From assembly GCF_050947335.1 (NCBI RefSeq), contig NW_027473503.1:186001-250000 (forward strand): DNA of 64,000 nucleotides, in the 5' to 3' direction. Of this stretch, positions 26,776 to 41,942 are shown piece by piece. The position numbers were made by a program, and so were the translations under genes. This DNA is from Megachile rotundata. Taxonomy: Eukaryota > Arthropoda > Insecta > Hymenoptera > Megachilidae. Position 1 is the stretch's first letter. Each line of letters begins with the position of its first letter. The notes under the pieces were generated by a model that did not search any database, was not told where the DNA came from, and worked only from the letters and a program-made list of their open reading frames with translations.

Positions 26776-27372
26776 TGGCTAATAATATGAGTTAGATTGA
26801 TAATACTAAGAGTAGTGAGTATAGTAATTCTCGTTCTATCCATCATATAAGCATAATATGGCTAATAATATGAGTTAGATTGATAATAATAAGAGTAATG
26901 AGTATAGTAATTGTAGTTCTATCGATCATATCTGCATAATATGGTTAATAATATGAGTTAGATTCATAATAATAAGAGTAATAAGTATAGTAATTGTCGT
27001 TCTATCGATCATATAAGCATAATATGGCTAATAATATGAGTTAGATTGATAATACTAAGAGTAGTGAGTATAGTAATTCTCGTTCTATCGATCATATAAG
27101 CATAATATGGCTAATAATATGAGTTAGATTGATAGTAATAAGAGTAATAAGTATAGTAATTGTCGTTCTATCGATCATATAAGCATAATAAGGCTAATAA
27201 TTTGAGTTAGAGTGATAATACTAAGAGTAGTGAGTATAGTAATTCTCATTCTATCGATCATATAAGCATAATATGGCTAATAATATGAGTTAGATTGATA
27301 ATAATAAGAGTAATGAGTATAGTAATTGTAGTTCTATCGATCATTTAAGCATAATATGGCTAATAATATGAG
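25790..27372 (+). repeat. ~1.6-kb segment repeated at 28695-30277
   Basis: The displacement is 2,905 bp (35 monomers): 'aacc' at 25,936/28,841 and 'atttgag' at 27,200/30,105. The offset equals that of the 12.8-18.5 kb tandem duplication, which suggests the same unequal register was used more than once or was inherited. Similarity ends where the left copy has 'gataatactacgag' and the right 'gatgataataag'. Confidence 0.75.
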
Positions 27373-28689
27373 TTAGATTGATAATACTACGAGTAGTGAG
27401 TATAGTAATTCTCGTTCTATCGATCATATAAGCATAATATGGCTAATAATATGAGTTAGATTGATAGTAATAAGAGTAATAAGTATAGTAATTGTCGTTC
27501 TATCGATCATATAAGCATAATAAGGCTAATAATATGAGTTAGAGTGATAATACTAAGAGTAGTGAGTATAGTAATTCTCATTCTATCGATCATATAAGCA
27601 TAATATGGCTAATAATATGAGTTAGATTGATAATAATAAGAGTAATGAGTATAGTAATTGTAGTTCTATCGATCATTTAAGCATAATATGGCTAATAATA
27701 TGAGTTAGATTGATGATAATAAGAGTAATGAGTATAGTAATTGTAGTTCTATCGATCATTTAAGCATAATATGGCTAATAATATGAGTTAGATTGATGAT
27801 AATAAGAGTAATGAGTATAGTAATTGTAGTTCTATCGATCATATCTGCACAATATGGTTAATAATATGAGTTAGATTGATAATACTAAGAGTAGTGAGTA
27901 TAGTAATTCTCGTTCTATCCATCATATAAGCATAATATGGCTAATAATATGAGTTAGATTGATAATAATAAGAGTAATGAGTATAGTAATTGTAGATCTA
28001 TCGATCATTTAAGCATAATATGGCTAATAATATGAGTTAGATTGATAATAATAACAGTAATAAGTATAGTAATTGTCGTTCTATCGATCATTTAAGCATA
28101 ATATGGGTAATAATATGAGTCAGATTGATAATAATAACAGTAATAAGTATAGTAATTGTCGTTCTATCGATAATATAAGCATAATATGGCTAATAATATG
28201 AGTTAGATCGATAATACTAAGAGTAGTGAGTATAGTAGTTCTCGTTCTATCGATCATATAAGCATAATATGGCTAATAATATGAGTTAGATTGATAATAA
28301 TAAGAGTAATAAGTATAGTAATTGTCGTTCTATCGATCATATAAGCATAATATGGCTAATAATATGAGTTAGATTGATAATACTAAGAGCAGTGAGTATA
28401 GTAATTCTCATTCTATCGATCATATAAGCATAATATGGCTAATAATATGAGTTAGATTGATAATAATAAGAGTAATGAGTATAGTAATTGTAGATCTATC
28501 GATCATTTAAGCATAATATGGCTAATAATATGAGTTAGATTGATAATAATAACAGTAATAAGTATAGTAATTGTCGTTCTATCGATCATTTAAGCATAAT
28601 ATGGGTAATAATATGAGTCAGATTGATAATAATAACAGTAATAAGTATAGTAATTGTCGTTCTATCGATAATATAAGCATAATATGGCT

Positions 28690-31560
28690 AATAATATGAG
28701 TTAGATTGATAATACTAAGAGTAGTGAGTATAGTAATTCTCATTCTATCGATCATTTAAGCATAATATGGCTAATAATATGAGTTAGATTGATAATAATA
28801 ACAGTAATAAGTATAGTAATTGTCGTTCTATCGATAATATAACCATAATATGGCTAATAATATGAGTTAGATTGATAATACTAAGAGTAGTGAGTATAGT
28901 AATTCTCGCTCTATCGATCATATAAGCATAATATGGCTAATAATATGAGTTAGATTGATAGTAATAAGAGTAATAAGTATAGTAATTGTCGTTCTATCGA
29001 TCATATAAGCATAATAAGGCTAATAATATGAGTTAGAGTGATAATACTAAGAGTAGTGAGTATAGTAATTCTCATTCTATCGATCATATAAGCATAATAT
29101 GGCTAATAATATGAGTTAGATTGATAATAATAAGAGTAATGAGTATAGTAATTGTAGTTCTATCGATCATGTCGGCATAATATGGTGAATAATATGAGTT
29201 AGATTCATAATAATAAGAGTAATAAGTATAGTAATTGTCGTTCTATCGATCATATAAGCATAATATGGCTAATAATATGAGTTAGATTGATAATACTAAG
29301 AGTAGTGAGTATAGTAATTCTCGTTCTATCGATCATATAAGCATAATATGGCTAATAATATGAGTTAGATTGATAATAATAAGAGTAATAACTACAGTAC
29401 TTGTCGTTCTATCGATCATATAAGCATAATAAGGCTAATAATATGAGTTAGATTGATAATAATAAGAGTAATAAGTATAGTAATTGTCGTTCTCTCGATC
29501 ATATAAGCATAATATGGCTAATAATATGAGTTAGACTGATAATACTAAGAGTAGTGAGTATAGTAATTCTCATTCTATCGATCATTTAAGCATAATATGG
29601 CTAATAATATGAGTTAGATTGATAATAATAACAGTAATAAGTATAGTAATTGTCGTTCTATCGATAATATAAGCATAATATGGCTAATAATATGAGTTAG
29701 ATTGATAATACTAAGAGTAGTGAGTATAGTAATTCTCGTTCTATCCATCATATAAGCATAATATGGCTAATAATATGAGTTAGATTGATAATAATAAGAG
29801 TAATGAGTATAGTAATTGTAGTTCTATCGATCATATCTGCATAATATGGTTAATAATATGAGTTAGATTCATAATAATAAGAGTAATAAGTATAGTAATT
29901 GTCGTTCTATCGATCATATAAGCATAATATGGCTAATAATATGAGTTAGATTGATAATACTAAGAGTAGTGAGTATAGTAATTCTCGTTCTATCGATCAT
30001 ATAAGCATAATATGGCTAATAATATGAGTTAGATTGATAGTAATAAGAGTAATAAGTATAGTAATTGTCGTTCTATCGATCATATAAGCATAATAAGGCT
30101 AATAATTTGAGTTAGAGTGATAATACTAAGAGTAGTGAGTATAGTAATTCTCATTCTATCGATCATATAAGCATAATATGGCTAATAATATGAGTTAGAT
30201 TGATAATAATAAGAGTAATGAGTATAGTAATTGTAGTTCTATCGATCATTTAAGCATAATATGGCTAATAATATGAGTTAGATTGATGATAATAAGAGTA
30301 ATGAGTATAGTAATTGTAGTTCTATCGATCATTTAAGCATAATATGGCTAATAATATGAGTTAGATTGATGATAATAAGAGTAATGAGTATAGTAATTGT
30401 AGTTCTATCGATCATATCTGCACAATATGGTTAATAATATGAGTTAGATTGATAATAATAAGAGTAGTAAGTATAGTATTTGTCGTTCTATCGATCATAT
30501 AAGCATAATATGGCTAATAATATGAGTTAGATTGATAATACTAAGAGTAGTGAGTATAGTAATTCTCGTTCTATCGATCATATAAGCATAATATGGCTAA
30601 TAATATGAGTTAGATTGATAATAATAAGAGTAATGAGTACAGTAATTGTAGTTCTATCGATCATATCGGCATAATATGGCTAATAATATGATATAGATTG
30701 ATAATAATAAGAGTAATAAGTATAGTATTTGTCGTTCTATCGGTCATGTAAGCATAATATGGCTAATAATACGAGTTAGATTGATAATAATAAGAGTAAT
30801 AAGTATAGTAATTGTCGTTCTACCGATCATTTAAGCATAATATGGGTAATAATATGAGTCAGATTGATAATAATAACAGTAATAAGTATAGTAATTGTCG
30901 TTCTATCGATAATATAAGCATAATATGGCTAATAATATGAGTTAGATTGATAATACTAAGAGTAGTGAGTATAGTAGTTCTCGTTCTATCGATCATATAA
31001 GCATAATATGGCTAATAATATGAGTTAGATTGATAATAATAAGAGTAATAAGTATAGTAATTCTCGTTCTATCCATCATATAAGCATAATATGGCTAATA
31101 ATATGAGTTAGATTGATAATAATAAGAGTAATGAGTATAGTAATTGTAGTTCTATCGATCATATCTGCATAATATGGTTAATAATATGAGTTAGATTCAT
31201 AATAATAAGAGTAATAAGTATAGTAATTGTCGTTCTATCGATCATATAAGCATAATATGGCTAATAATATGAGTTAGATTGATAATACTAAGAGTAGTGA
31301 GTATAGTAATTCTCGTTCTATCGATCATATAAGCATAATATGGCTAATAATATGAGTTAGATTGATAGTAATAAGAGTAATACGTATAGTAATTGTCGTT
31401 CTATCGATCATATAAGCATAATAAGGCTAATAATATGAGTTAGAGTGATAATACTAAGAGTAGTGAGTATAGTAATTCTCATTCTATCGATCATATAAGC
31501 ATAATATGGCTAATAATATGAGTTAGATTGATAATAATAAGAGTAATGAGTATAGTAATT
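28690..31560 (+). repeat. ~2.9-kb segment repeated at 36990-39860
   Basis: The displacement is 8,300 bp (100 monomers). Anchors are 'aacc' at 28,841/37,141, 'gtcggc' near 29,170/37,470, 'atttgag' at 30,105/38,405 and 'aatacg' at 31,379/39,679. I saw no difference in the anchors checked. The edge is at 31,560 ('atatctgcataatatggtt') against 39,860 ('atatcggcataatatggtg'). Confidence 0.85.
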
Positions 31561-32340
31561 GTAGTTCTATCGATCATATCTGCATAATATGGTTAATAAT
31601 ATGAGTTAGATTGATAATAATAAGAGTAGTAAGTATAGTATTTGTCGTTCTATCGATCATATAAGCATAATATGACTAATAATATGAGTTAGATTGATAA
31701 TAATAAGAGTAATAAGTATAGTAATTGTCGTTCTATCGATCATTTAAGCATAATATGGGTAATAATATGAGTCAGATTGATAATAATAACAGTAATAAGT
31801 ATAGTAATTGTCGTTCTATCGATAATATAAGCATAATATGGCTAATAATATGAGTCAGATTGATAATACTAAGAGTAGTGAGTATAGTAGTTCTCGTTCT
31901 ATCGATCACATAAGCATAATATGGCTAATAATATGAGTTAGATTGATAATAATAAGAGTAATAAGTATAGTAATTGTCGTTCTATCGATCATATAAGCAT
32001 AATATGGCTAATAATATGAGTTAGATTGATAATACTAAGAGTAGTGAGTATAGTAATTCTCGTTCTATCGATCATATAAGCATAATATGGCTAATAATAT
32101 GAGTTAGATTGGTAATAATAAGAGTAATGAGTATAGTAATTGTAGTTCTATCGATCATTTAAGCATAATATGGCTAATAATATGAGTTAGATTGATAATA
32201 ATAAGAGTAATGAGTATAGTAATTGTAGTTCTATCGATCATATCTGCATAATATGGTTAATAATATGAGTTAGATTGATAATAATAAGAGTAGTAAGTAT
32301 AGTATTTGTCGTTCTATCGATCATATAAGCATAATATGGC

Positions 32341-35160
32341 TAATAATATGAGTTAGATTGATAATAATAAGAGTAATAAGTATAGTAATTGTCGTTCTAT
32401 CGATCATTTAAGCATAATATGGGTAATAATATGAGTCAGATTGATAATAATAACAGTAATAAGTATAGTAATTGTCGTTCTATCGATAATATAAGCATAA
32501 TATGGCTAATAATATGAGTTAGATTGATAATACTAAGAGTAGTGAGTATAGTAGTTCTCGTTCTATCGATCATATAAGCATAATATGGCTAATAATATGA
32601 GTTAGATTGATAATAATAAGAGTAATAAGTATAGTAATTGTCGTTCTATCGATAATATAAGCATAATATGGCTAATAATATGAGGTAGATTGATAATACT
32701 AAGAGTAGTGAGTATAGCAGTTCTCGTTCTATCGATCATATAAGCATAATATGGCTAATAATATGAGTTAGATTGATAATAATAAGAGTAATAAGTATAG
32801 TAATTGTCGTTCTATCGATAATATAAGCATAATATGGCTAATAATATGAGTTAGATTGATAATACTAAGAGTAGTGAGTATAGTAGTTCTCGTTCTATCG
32901 ATCATATAAGCATAATATGGCTAATAATATGAGTTAGATTGATAATAATAAGAGCAATGAGTATAGTAATTCTCGTTCTATCGATCATATAAGCATAATA
33001 TGGCTAATAATATGAGTTAGATTGATAATAATAAGAGTAATGAGTATAGTAATTGTAGATCTATCGATCATTTAAGCATAATATGGCTAATAATATGAGT
33101 TAGAGTGATAATACTGAGAGTAGTGAGTATAGTAATTCTCATTCTATCGATCATATAAGCATAATATGGCTAATAATATGAGTTAGATTGATAATAATAA
33201 GAGTAATGGGTATAGTAATTGTAGTTCTATCGATCATATAAGCAAAATATGGCTAATAATATGAGCTAGATTGATAATAATAAGAGTAATAACTACAGTA
33301 ATTGTCGTTCTATCGATCATATAAGCATAATAAGGCTAATAATATGAGTTAGATTGATAATAATAACAGTAACAAGTATAGTAATTGTCGTTCTATCGAT
33401 CATTTAAGCATAATATGGGTAATAATATGAGTCAGATTGATAATAATAACAGTACTAAGTATAGTAATTGTCGTTCTATCGATAATATAAGCATAATATG
33501 GCTAATAATATGAGTTAGATTGATAATACTAAGAGTAGTGAGTGTAGTAGTTCTCGTTCCATCGATCATATAAGCATAATATGGGTAATAATATGAGTTA
33601 GATTGATAATAATAAGAGTAATGAGTATAGTAATTGTAGTTCTATCGATCATATCGGCATAATATGGCTAATAATATGATATAGATTGATAATAATAAGA
33701 GTAATAAGTATAGTATTTGTCGTTCTATCGATCATGTAAGCATAATATGGCTAATAATACGAGTTAGATTGATAATAATAAGAGTAATAAGTATAGTAAT
33801 TGTCGTTCTATCGATCATTTAAGCATAATATGGCTAATAATATGAGTTAGATTGATAATAGTAAGAGTAGTGAGTATAGTAGTTCTCGTTCCATCGATCA
33901 TATAAGCATAATATGGCTAATAATATGAGTTAGATTGATAATACTAAGAGTAGTGAGTATAGTAATTCTCGTTCTATCGATCATATAAGCATAATATGGC
34001 TAATAATATGAGTTAGATTGATAATAATAAGAGTAATAACTACAGTAATTGTCGATCTATCGATCATATAAGCATAATAAGGCTAATAATATGAGTTAGA
34101 TTGATAATAATAAGAGTAATAAGTATAGTAATTGTCGTTCTCTCGATCATATGAGCATAATATGGCTAATAATATGAGTTAGAGTGATAATACTAAGAGT
34201 AGTGAGTATAGTAATTCTCATTCTATCGATCATTTAAGCATAATATGGCTAATAATATGAGTTAGATTGATAATAATAACAGTAATAAGTATAGTAATTG
34301 TCGTTCTATCGATAATATAACCATAATATGGCTAATAATATGAGTTAGATTGATAATACTAAGAGTAGTGAGTATAGTAATTCTCGCTCTATCGATCATA
34401 TAAGCATAATATGGCTAATAATATGAGTTAGATTGATAGTAATAAGAGTAATAAGTATAGTAATTGTCGTTCTATCGATCATATAAGCATAATAAGGCTA
34501 ATAATATGAGTTAGAGTGATAATACTAAGAGTAGTGAGTATAGTAATTCTCATTCTATCGATCATATAAGCATAATATGGCTAATAATATGAGTTAGATT
34601 GATAATAATAAGAGTAATGAGTATAGTAATTGTAGTTCTATCGATCATGTCGGCATAATATGGTGAATAATATGAGTTAGATTCATAATAATAAGAGTAA
34701 TAAGTATAGTAATTGTCGTTCTATCGATCATATAAGCATAATATGGCTAATAATATGAGTTAGATTGATAATACTAAGAGTAGTGAGTATAGTAATTCTC
34801 GTTCTATCGATCATATAAGCATAATATGGCTAATAATATGAGTTAGATTGATAATAATAAGAGTAATAACTACAGTACTTGTCGTTCTATCGATCATATA
34901 AGCATAATAAGGCTAATAATATGAGTTAGATTGATAATAATAAGAGTAATAAGTATAGTAATTGTCGTTCTCTCGATCATATAAGCATAATATGGCTAAT
35001 AATATGAGTTAGACTGATAATACTAAGAGTAGTGAGTATAGTAATTCTCATTCTATCGATCATTTAAGCATAATATGGCTAATAATATGAGTTAGATTGA
35101 TAATAATAACAGTAATAAGTATAGTAATTGTCGTTCTATCGATAATATAAGCATAATATG
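32341..35160 (+). repeat. 34-monomer tandem unit, first copy
   Basis: This unit is directly repeated at 35,163-37,982, displaced by 2,822 bp (34 x 83). Diagnostic pairs are 'gcaaaatatgg' at 33,242/36,064 and the private 'gtaacaag' at 33,371/36,193, a substitution not seen in other blocks. That shared private variant makes this one of the most recent duplications in the window. The junction follows a 'cgataatataag' monomer. Confidence 0.9.
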
Positions 35161-35162
35161 GC

Positions 35163-37982
35163 TAATAATATGAGTTAGATTGATAATAATAAGAGTAATA
35201 AGTATAGTAATTGTCGTTCTATCGATCATTTAAGCATAATATGGGTAATAATATGAGTCAGATTGATAATAATAACAGTAATAAGTATAGTAATTGTCGT
35301 TCTATCGATAATATAAGCATAATATGGCTAATAATATGAGTTAGATTGATAATACTAAGAGTAGTGAGTATAGTAGTTCTCGTTCTATCGATCATATAAG
35401 CATAATATGGCTAATAATATGAGTTAGATTGATAATAATAAGAGTAATAAGTATAGTAATTGTCGTTCTATCGATAATATAAGCATAATATGGCTAATAA
35501 TATGAGGTAGATTGATAATACTAAGAGTAGTGAGTATAGCAGTTCTCGTTCTATCGATCATATAAGCATAATATGGCTAATAATATGAGTTAGATTGATA
35601 ATAATAAGAGTAATAAGTATAGTAATTGTCGTTCTATCGATAATATAAGCATAATATGGCTAATAATATGAGTTAGATTGATAATACTAAGAGTAGTGAG
35701 TATAGTAGTTCTCGTTCTATCGATCATATAAGCATAATATGGCTAATAATATGAGTTAGATTGATAATAATAAGAGTAATGAGTATAGTAATTCTCGTTC
35801 TATCGATCATATAAGCATAATATGGCTAATAATATGAGTTAGATTGATAATAATAAGAGTAATGAGTATAGTAATTGTAGATCTATCGATCATTTAAGCA
35901 TAATATGGCTAATAATATGAGTTAGAGTGATAATACTGAGAGTAGTGAGTATAGTAATTCTCATTCTATCGATCATATAAGCATAATATGGCTAATAATA
36001 TGAGTTAGATTGATAATAATAAGAGTAATGGGTATAGTAATTGTAGTTCTATCGATCATATAAGCAAAATATGGCTAATAATATGAGCTAGATTGATAAT
36101 AATAAGAGTAATAACTACAGTAATTGTCGTTCTATCGATCATATAAGCATAATAAGGCTAATAATATGAGTTAGATTGATAATAATAACAGTAACAAGTA
36201 TAGTAATTGTCGTTCTATCGATCATTTAAGCATAATATGGGTAATAATATGAGTCAGATTGATAATAATAACAGTACTAAGTATAGTAATTGTCGTTCTA
36301 TCGATAATATAAGCATAATATGGCTAATAATATGAGTTAGATTGATAATACTAAGAGTAGTGAGTGTAGTAGTTCTCGTTCCATCGATCATATAAGCATA
36401 ATATGGGTAATAATATGAGTTAGATTGATAATAATAAGAGTAATGAGTATAGTAATTGTAGTTCTATCGATCATATCGGCATAATATGGCTAATAATATG
36501 ATATAGATTGATAATAATAAGAGTAATAAGTATAGTATTTGTCGTTCTATCGATCATGTAAGCATAATATGGCTAATAATACGAGTTAGATTGATAATAA
36601 TAAGAGTAATAAGTATAGTAATTGTCGTTCTATCGATCATTTAAGCATAATATGGCTAATAATATGAGTTAGATTGATAATAGTAAGAGTAGTGAGTATA
36701 GTAGTTCTCGTTCCATCGATCATATAAGCATAATATGGCTAATAATATGAGTTAGATTGATAATACTAAGAGTAGTGAGTATAGTAATTCTCGTTCTATC
36801 GATCATATAAGCATAATATGGCTAATAATATGAGTTAGATTGATAATAATAAGAGTAATAACTACAGTAATTGTCGATCTATCGATCATATAAGCATAAT
36901 AAGGCTAATAATATGAGTTAGATTGATAATAATAAGAGTAATAAGTATAGTAATTGTCGTTCTCTCGATCATATGAGCATAATATGGCTAATAATATGAG
37001 TTAGAGTGATAATACTAAGAGTAGTGAGTATAGTAATTCTCATTCTATCGATCATTTAAGCATAATATGGCTAATAATATGAGTTAGATTGATAATAATA
37101 ACAGTAATAAGTATAGTAATTGTCGTTCTATCGATAATATAACCATAATATGGCTAATAATATGAGTTAGATTGATAATACTAAGAGTAGTGAGTATAGT
37201 AATTCTCGCTCTATCGATCATATAAGCATAATATGGCTAATAATATGAGTTAGATTGATAGTAATAAGAGTAATAAGTATAGTAATTGTCGTTCTATCGA
37301 TCATATAAGCATAATAAGGCTAATAATATGAGTTAGAGTGATAATACTAAGAGTAGTGAGTATAGTAATTCTCATTCTATCGATCATATAAGCATAATAT
37401 GGCTAATAATATGAGTTAGATTGATAATAATAAGAGTAATGAGTATAGTAATTGTAGTTCTATCGATCATGTCGGCATAATATGGTGAATAATATGAGTT
37501 AGATTCATAATAATAAGAGTAATAAGTATAGTAATTGTCGTTCTATCGATCATATAAGCATAATATGGCTAATAATATGAGTTAGATTGATAATACTAAG
37601 AGTAGTGAGTATAGTAATTCTCGTTCTATCGATCATATAAGCATAATATGGCTAATAATATGAGTTAGATTGATAATAATAAGAGTAATAACTACAGTAC
37701 TTGTCGTTCTATCGATCATATAAGCATAATAAGGCTAATAATATGAGTTAGATTGATAATAATAAGAGTAATAAGTATAGTAATTGTCGTTCTCTCGATC
37801 ATATAAGCATAATATGGCTAATAATATGAGTTAGACTGATAATACTAAGAGTAGTGAGTATAGTAATTCTCATTCTATCGATCATTTAAGCATAATATGG
37901 CTAATAATATGAGTTAGATTGATAATAATAACAGTAATAAGTATAGTAATTGTCGTTCTATCGATAATATAAGCATAATATG
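35163..37982 (+). repeat. 34-monomer tandem unit, second copy
   Basis: This is a near-identical copy of 32,341-35,160 in the same order and phase, including 'gtaacaag' at 36,193 and 'gtgtagtag' near 36,365. After it the array continues into the 'ctatccatc' and 'atatctgc' types that follow the same unit in the older blocks, as expected if the first copy was inserted by unequal crossover. Confidence 0.9.
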
Positions 37983-38373
37983 GCTAATAATATGAGTTAG
38001 ATTGATAATACTAAGAGTAGTGAGTATAGTAATTCTCGTTCTATCCATCATATAAGCATAATATGGCTAATAATATGAGTTAGATTGATAATAATAAGAG
38101 TAATGAGTATAGTAATTGTAGTTCTATCGATCATATCTGCATAATATGGTTAATAATATGAGTTAGATTCATAATAATAAGAGTAATAAGTATAGTAATT
38201 GTCGTTCTATCGATCATATAAGCATAATATGGCTAATAATATGAGTTAGATTGATAATACTAAGAGTAGTGAGTATAGTAATTCTCGTTCTATCGATCAT
38301 ATAAGCATAATATGGCTAATAATATGAGTTAGATTGATAGTAATAAGAGTAATAAGTATAGTAATTGTCGTTC

Positions 38374-41300
38374 TATCGATCATATAAGCATAATAAGGCT
38401 AATAATTTGAGTTAGAGTGATAATACTAAGAGTAGTGAGTATAGTAATTCTCATTCTATCGATCATATAAGCATAATATGGCTAATAATATGAGTTAGAT
38501 TGATAATAATAAGAGTAATGAGTATAGTAATTGTAGTTCTATCGATCATTTAAGCATAATATGGCTAATAATATGAGTTAGATTGATGATAATAAGAGTA
38601 ATGAGTATAGTAATTGTAGTTCTATCGATCATTTAAGCATAATATGGCTAATAATATGAGTTAGATTGATGATAATAAGAGTAATGAGTATAGTAATTGT
38701 AGTTCTATCGATCATATCTGCACAATATGGTTAATAATATGAGTTAGATTGATAATAATAAGAGTAGTAAGTATAGTATTTGTCGTTCTATCGATCATAT
38801 AAGCATAATATGGCTAATAATATGAGTTAGATTGATAATACTAAGAGTAGTGAGTATAGTAATTCTCGTTCTATCGATCATATAAGCATAATATGGCTAA
38901 TAATATGAGTTAGATTGATAATAATAAGAGTAATGAGTACAGTAATTGTAGTTCTATCGATCATATCGGCATAATATGGCTAATAATATGATATAGATTG
39001 ATAATAATAAGAGTAATAAGTATAGTATTTGTCGTTCTATCGGTCATGTAAGCATAATATGGCTAATAATACGAGTTAGATTGATAATAATAAGAGTAAT
39101 AAGTATAGTAATTGTCGTTCTACCGATCATTTAAGCATAATATGGGTAATAATATGAGTCAGATTGATAATAATAACAGTAATAAGTATAGTAATTGTCG
39201 TTCTATCGATAATATAAGCATAATATGGCTAATAATATGAGTTAGATTGATAATACTAAGAGTAGTGAGTATAGTAGTTCTCGTTCTATCGATCATATAA
39301 GCATAATATGGCTAATAATATGAGTTAGATTGATAATAATAAGAGTAATAAGTATAGTAATTCTCGTTCTATCCATCATATAAGCATAATATGGCTAATA
39401 ATATGAGTTAGATTGATAATAATAAGAGTAATGAGTATAGTAATTGTAGTTCTATCGATCATATCTGCATAATATGGTTAATAATATGAGTTAGATTCAT
39501 AATAATAAGAGTAATAAGTATAGTAATTGTCGTTCTATCGATCATATAAGCATAATATGGCTAATAATATGAGTTAGATTGATAATACTAAGAGTAGTGA
39601 GTATAGTAATTCTCGTTCTATCGATCATATAAGCATAATATGGCTAATAATATGAGTTAGATTGATAGTAATAAGAGTAATACGTATAGTAATTGTCGTT
39701 CTATCGATCATATAAGCATAATAAGGCTAATAATATGAGTTAGAGTGATAATACTAAGAGTAGTGAGTATAGTAATTCTCATTCTATCGATCATATAAGC
39801 ATAATATGGCTAATAATATGAGTTAGATTGATAATAATAAGAGTAATGAGTATAGTAATTGTAGTTCTATCGATCATATCGGCATAATATGGTGAATAAT
39901 ATGAGTTAGATTCATAATAATAAGAGTAATAAGTATAGTAATTGTCGTTCTATCGATCATATAAGCATAATATGTCTAATAATATGAGTTAGATTGATAA
40001 TAATAACAGTAATAAGTATAGTAATTGTCGTTCTATCGATCATATAAGCATAATATGGCTAATAATATGAGTTAGATTGATAATACTAAGAGCAGTGAGT
40101 ATAGTAATTCTCATTCTATCGATCATATAAGCATAATATGGCTAATAATATGAGTTAGATTGATAATAATAAGAGTATTGAGTATAGTAATTGTAGTTCT
40201 ATCGATCATTTAAGCATAATATGGCTAATAATATGAGTTAGATTGATAATAATAAGAGTAATGAGTATAGTAATTGTAGTTCTATCGATCATATCTGCAT
40301 AATATGGTTAATAATATGAGTTAGATTGATAATCATAAGAGTAGTAAGTATAGTATTTGTCGTTCTATCGATCATATAAGCATAATATGGCTAATAATAT
40401 GAGTTAGATTGATAATAATAAGAGTAATAAGTATAGTAATTGTCGTTCTATCGATCATTTAAGCATAATATGGGTAATAATATGAGTCAGATTGATAATA
40501 ATAACAGTAATAAGTATAGTAATTGTCGTTCTATCGATAATATAAGCATAATATGGCTAATAATATGAGTTAGATTGATAATACTAAGAGTAGTGAGTAT
40601 AGTAGTTCTCGTTCTATCGATCACATAAGCATAATATGGCTAATAATATGAGTTAGATTGATAATAATAAGAGTAATAAGTATAGTAATTGTCGTTCTAT
40701 CGATCATATAAGCATAATATGGCTAATAATATGAGTTAGATTGATAATACTAAGAGTAGTGAGTATAGTAATTCTCGTTCTATCGATCATATAAGCATAA
40801 TATGGCTAATAATATGAGTTAGATTGGTAATAATAAGAGTAATGAGTATAGTAATTGTAGTTCTATCGATCATTTAAGCATAATATGGCTAATAATATGA
40901 GTTAGATTGATAATAATAAGAGTAATGAGTATAGTAATTGTAGTTCTATCGATCATATCTGCATAATATGGTTAATAATATGAGTTAGATTGATAATAAT
41001 AAGAGTAGTAAGTATAGTATTTGTCGTTCTATCGATCATATAAGCATAATATGGCTAATAATATGAGTTAGATTGATAATAATAAGAGTAATAAGTATAG
41101 TAATTGTCGTTCTATCGATCATTTAAGCATAATATGGGTAATAATATGAGTCAGATTGATAATAATAACAGTAATAAGTATAGTAGTTGTCGTTCTATCG
41201 ATAATATAAGCATAATATGGCTAATAATATGAGTTAGATTGATAATACTAAGAGTAGTGAGTATAGTAGTTCTCGTTCTATCGATCATATAAGCATAATA

Positions 41301-41942
41301 TGGCTAATAATATGAGTTAGATTGATAATAATAAGAGTAATAAGTATAGTAATTGTCGTTCTATCGATAATATAAGCATAATATGGCTAATAATATGAGG
41401 TAGATTGATAATACTAAGAGTAGTGAGTATAGCAGTTCTCGTTCTATCGATCATATAAGCATAATATGGCTAATAATATGAGTTAGATTGATAATAATAA
41501 GAGTAATAAGTATAGTAATTGTCGTTCTATCGATAATATAAGCATAATATGGCTAATAATATGAGTTAGATTGATAATACTAAGAGTAGTGAGTATAGTA
41601 GTTCTCGTTCTATCGATCATATAAGCATAATATGGCTAATAATATGAGTTAGATTGATAATAATAAGAGTAATGAGTATAGTAATTCTCGTTCTATCGAT
41701 CATATAAGCATAATATGGCTAATAATATGAGTTAGATTGATAATAATAAGAGTAATGAGTATAGTAATTGTAGATCTATCGATCATTTAAGCATAATATG
41801 GCTAATAATATGAGTTAGAGTGATAATACTGAGAGTAGTGAGTATAGTAATTCTCATTCTATCGATCATATAAGCATAATATGGCTAATAATATGAGTTA
41901 GATTGATAATAATAAGAGTAATGGGTATAGTAATTGTAGTTC
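38374..41942 (+). repeat. 43-monomer tandem unit, first copy
   Basis: Repeated from 41,943, displaced by 3,569 bp (43 x 83). Anchors are 'atttgag' at 38,405/41,974, the hybrid B/A monomer at 39,341/42,910, and 'gcagtgag' at 40,092/43,661. Private changes in this copy include 'atgtctaataat' near 39,974, 'gataatcataag' near 40,332 and 'tagtagttgtcg' near 41,184. The junction near 41,943 replaces the usual 'gcaaaatatgg' continuation of a 'gggtatag' monomer with 'gcataataagg'. Confidence 0.85.
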
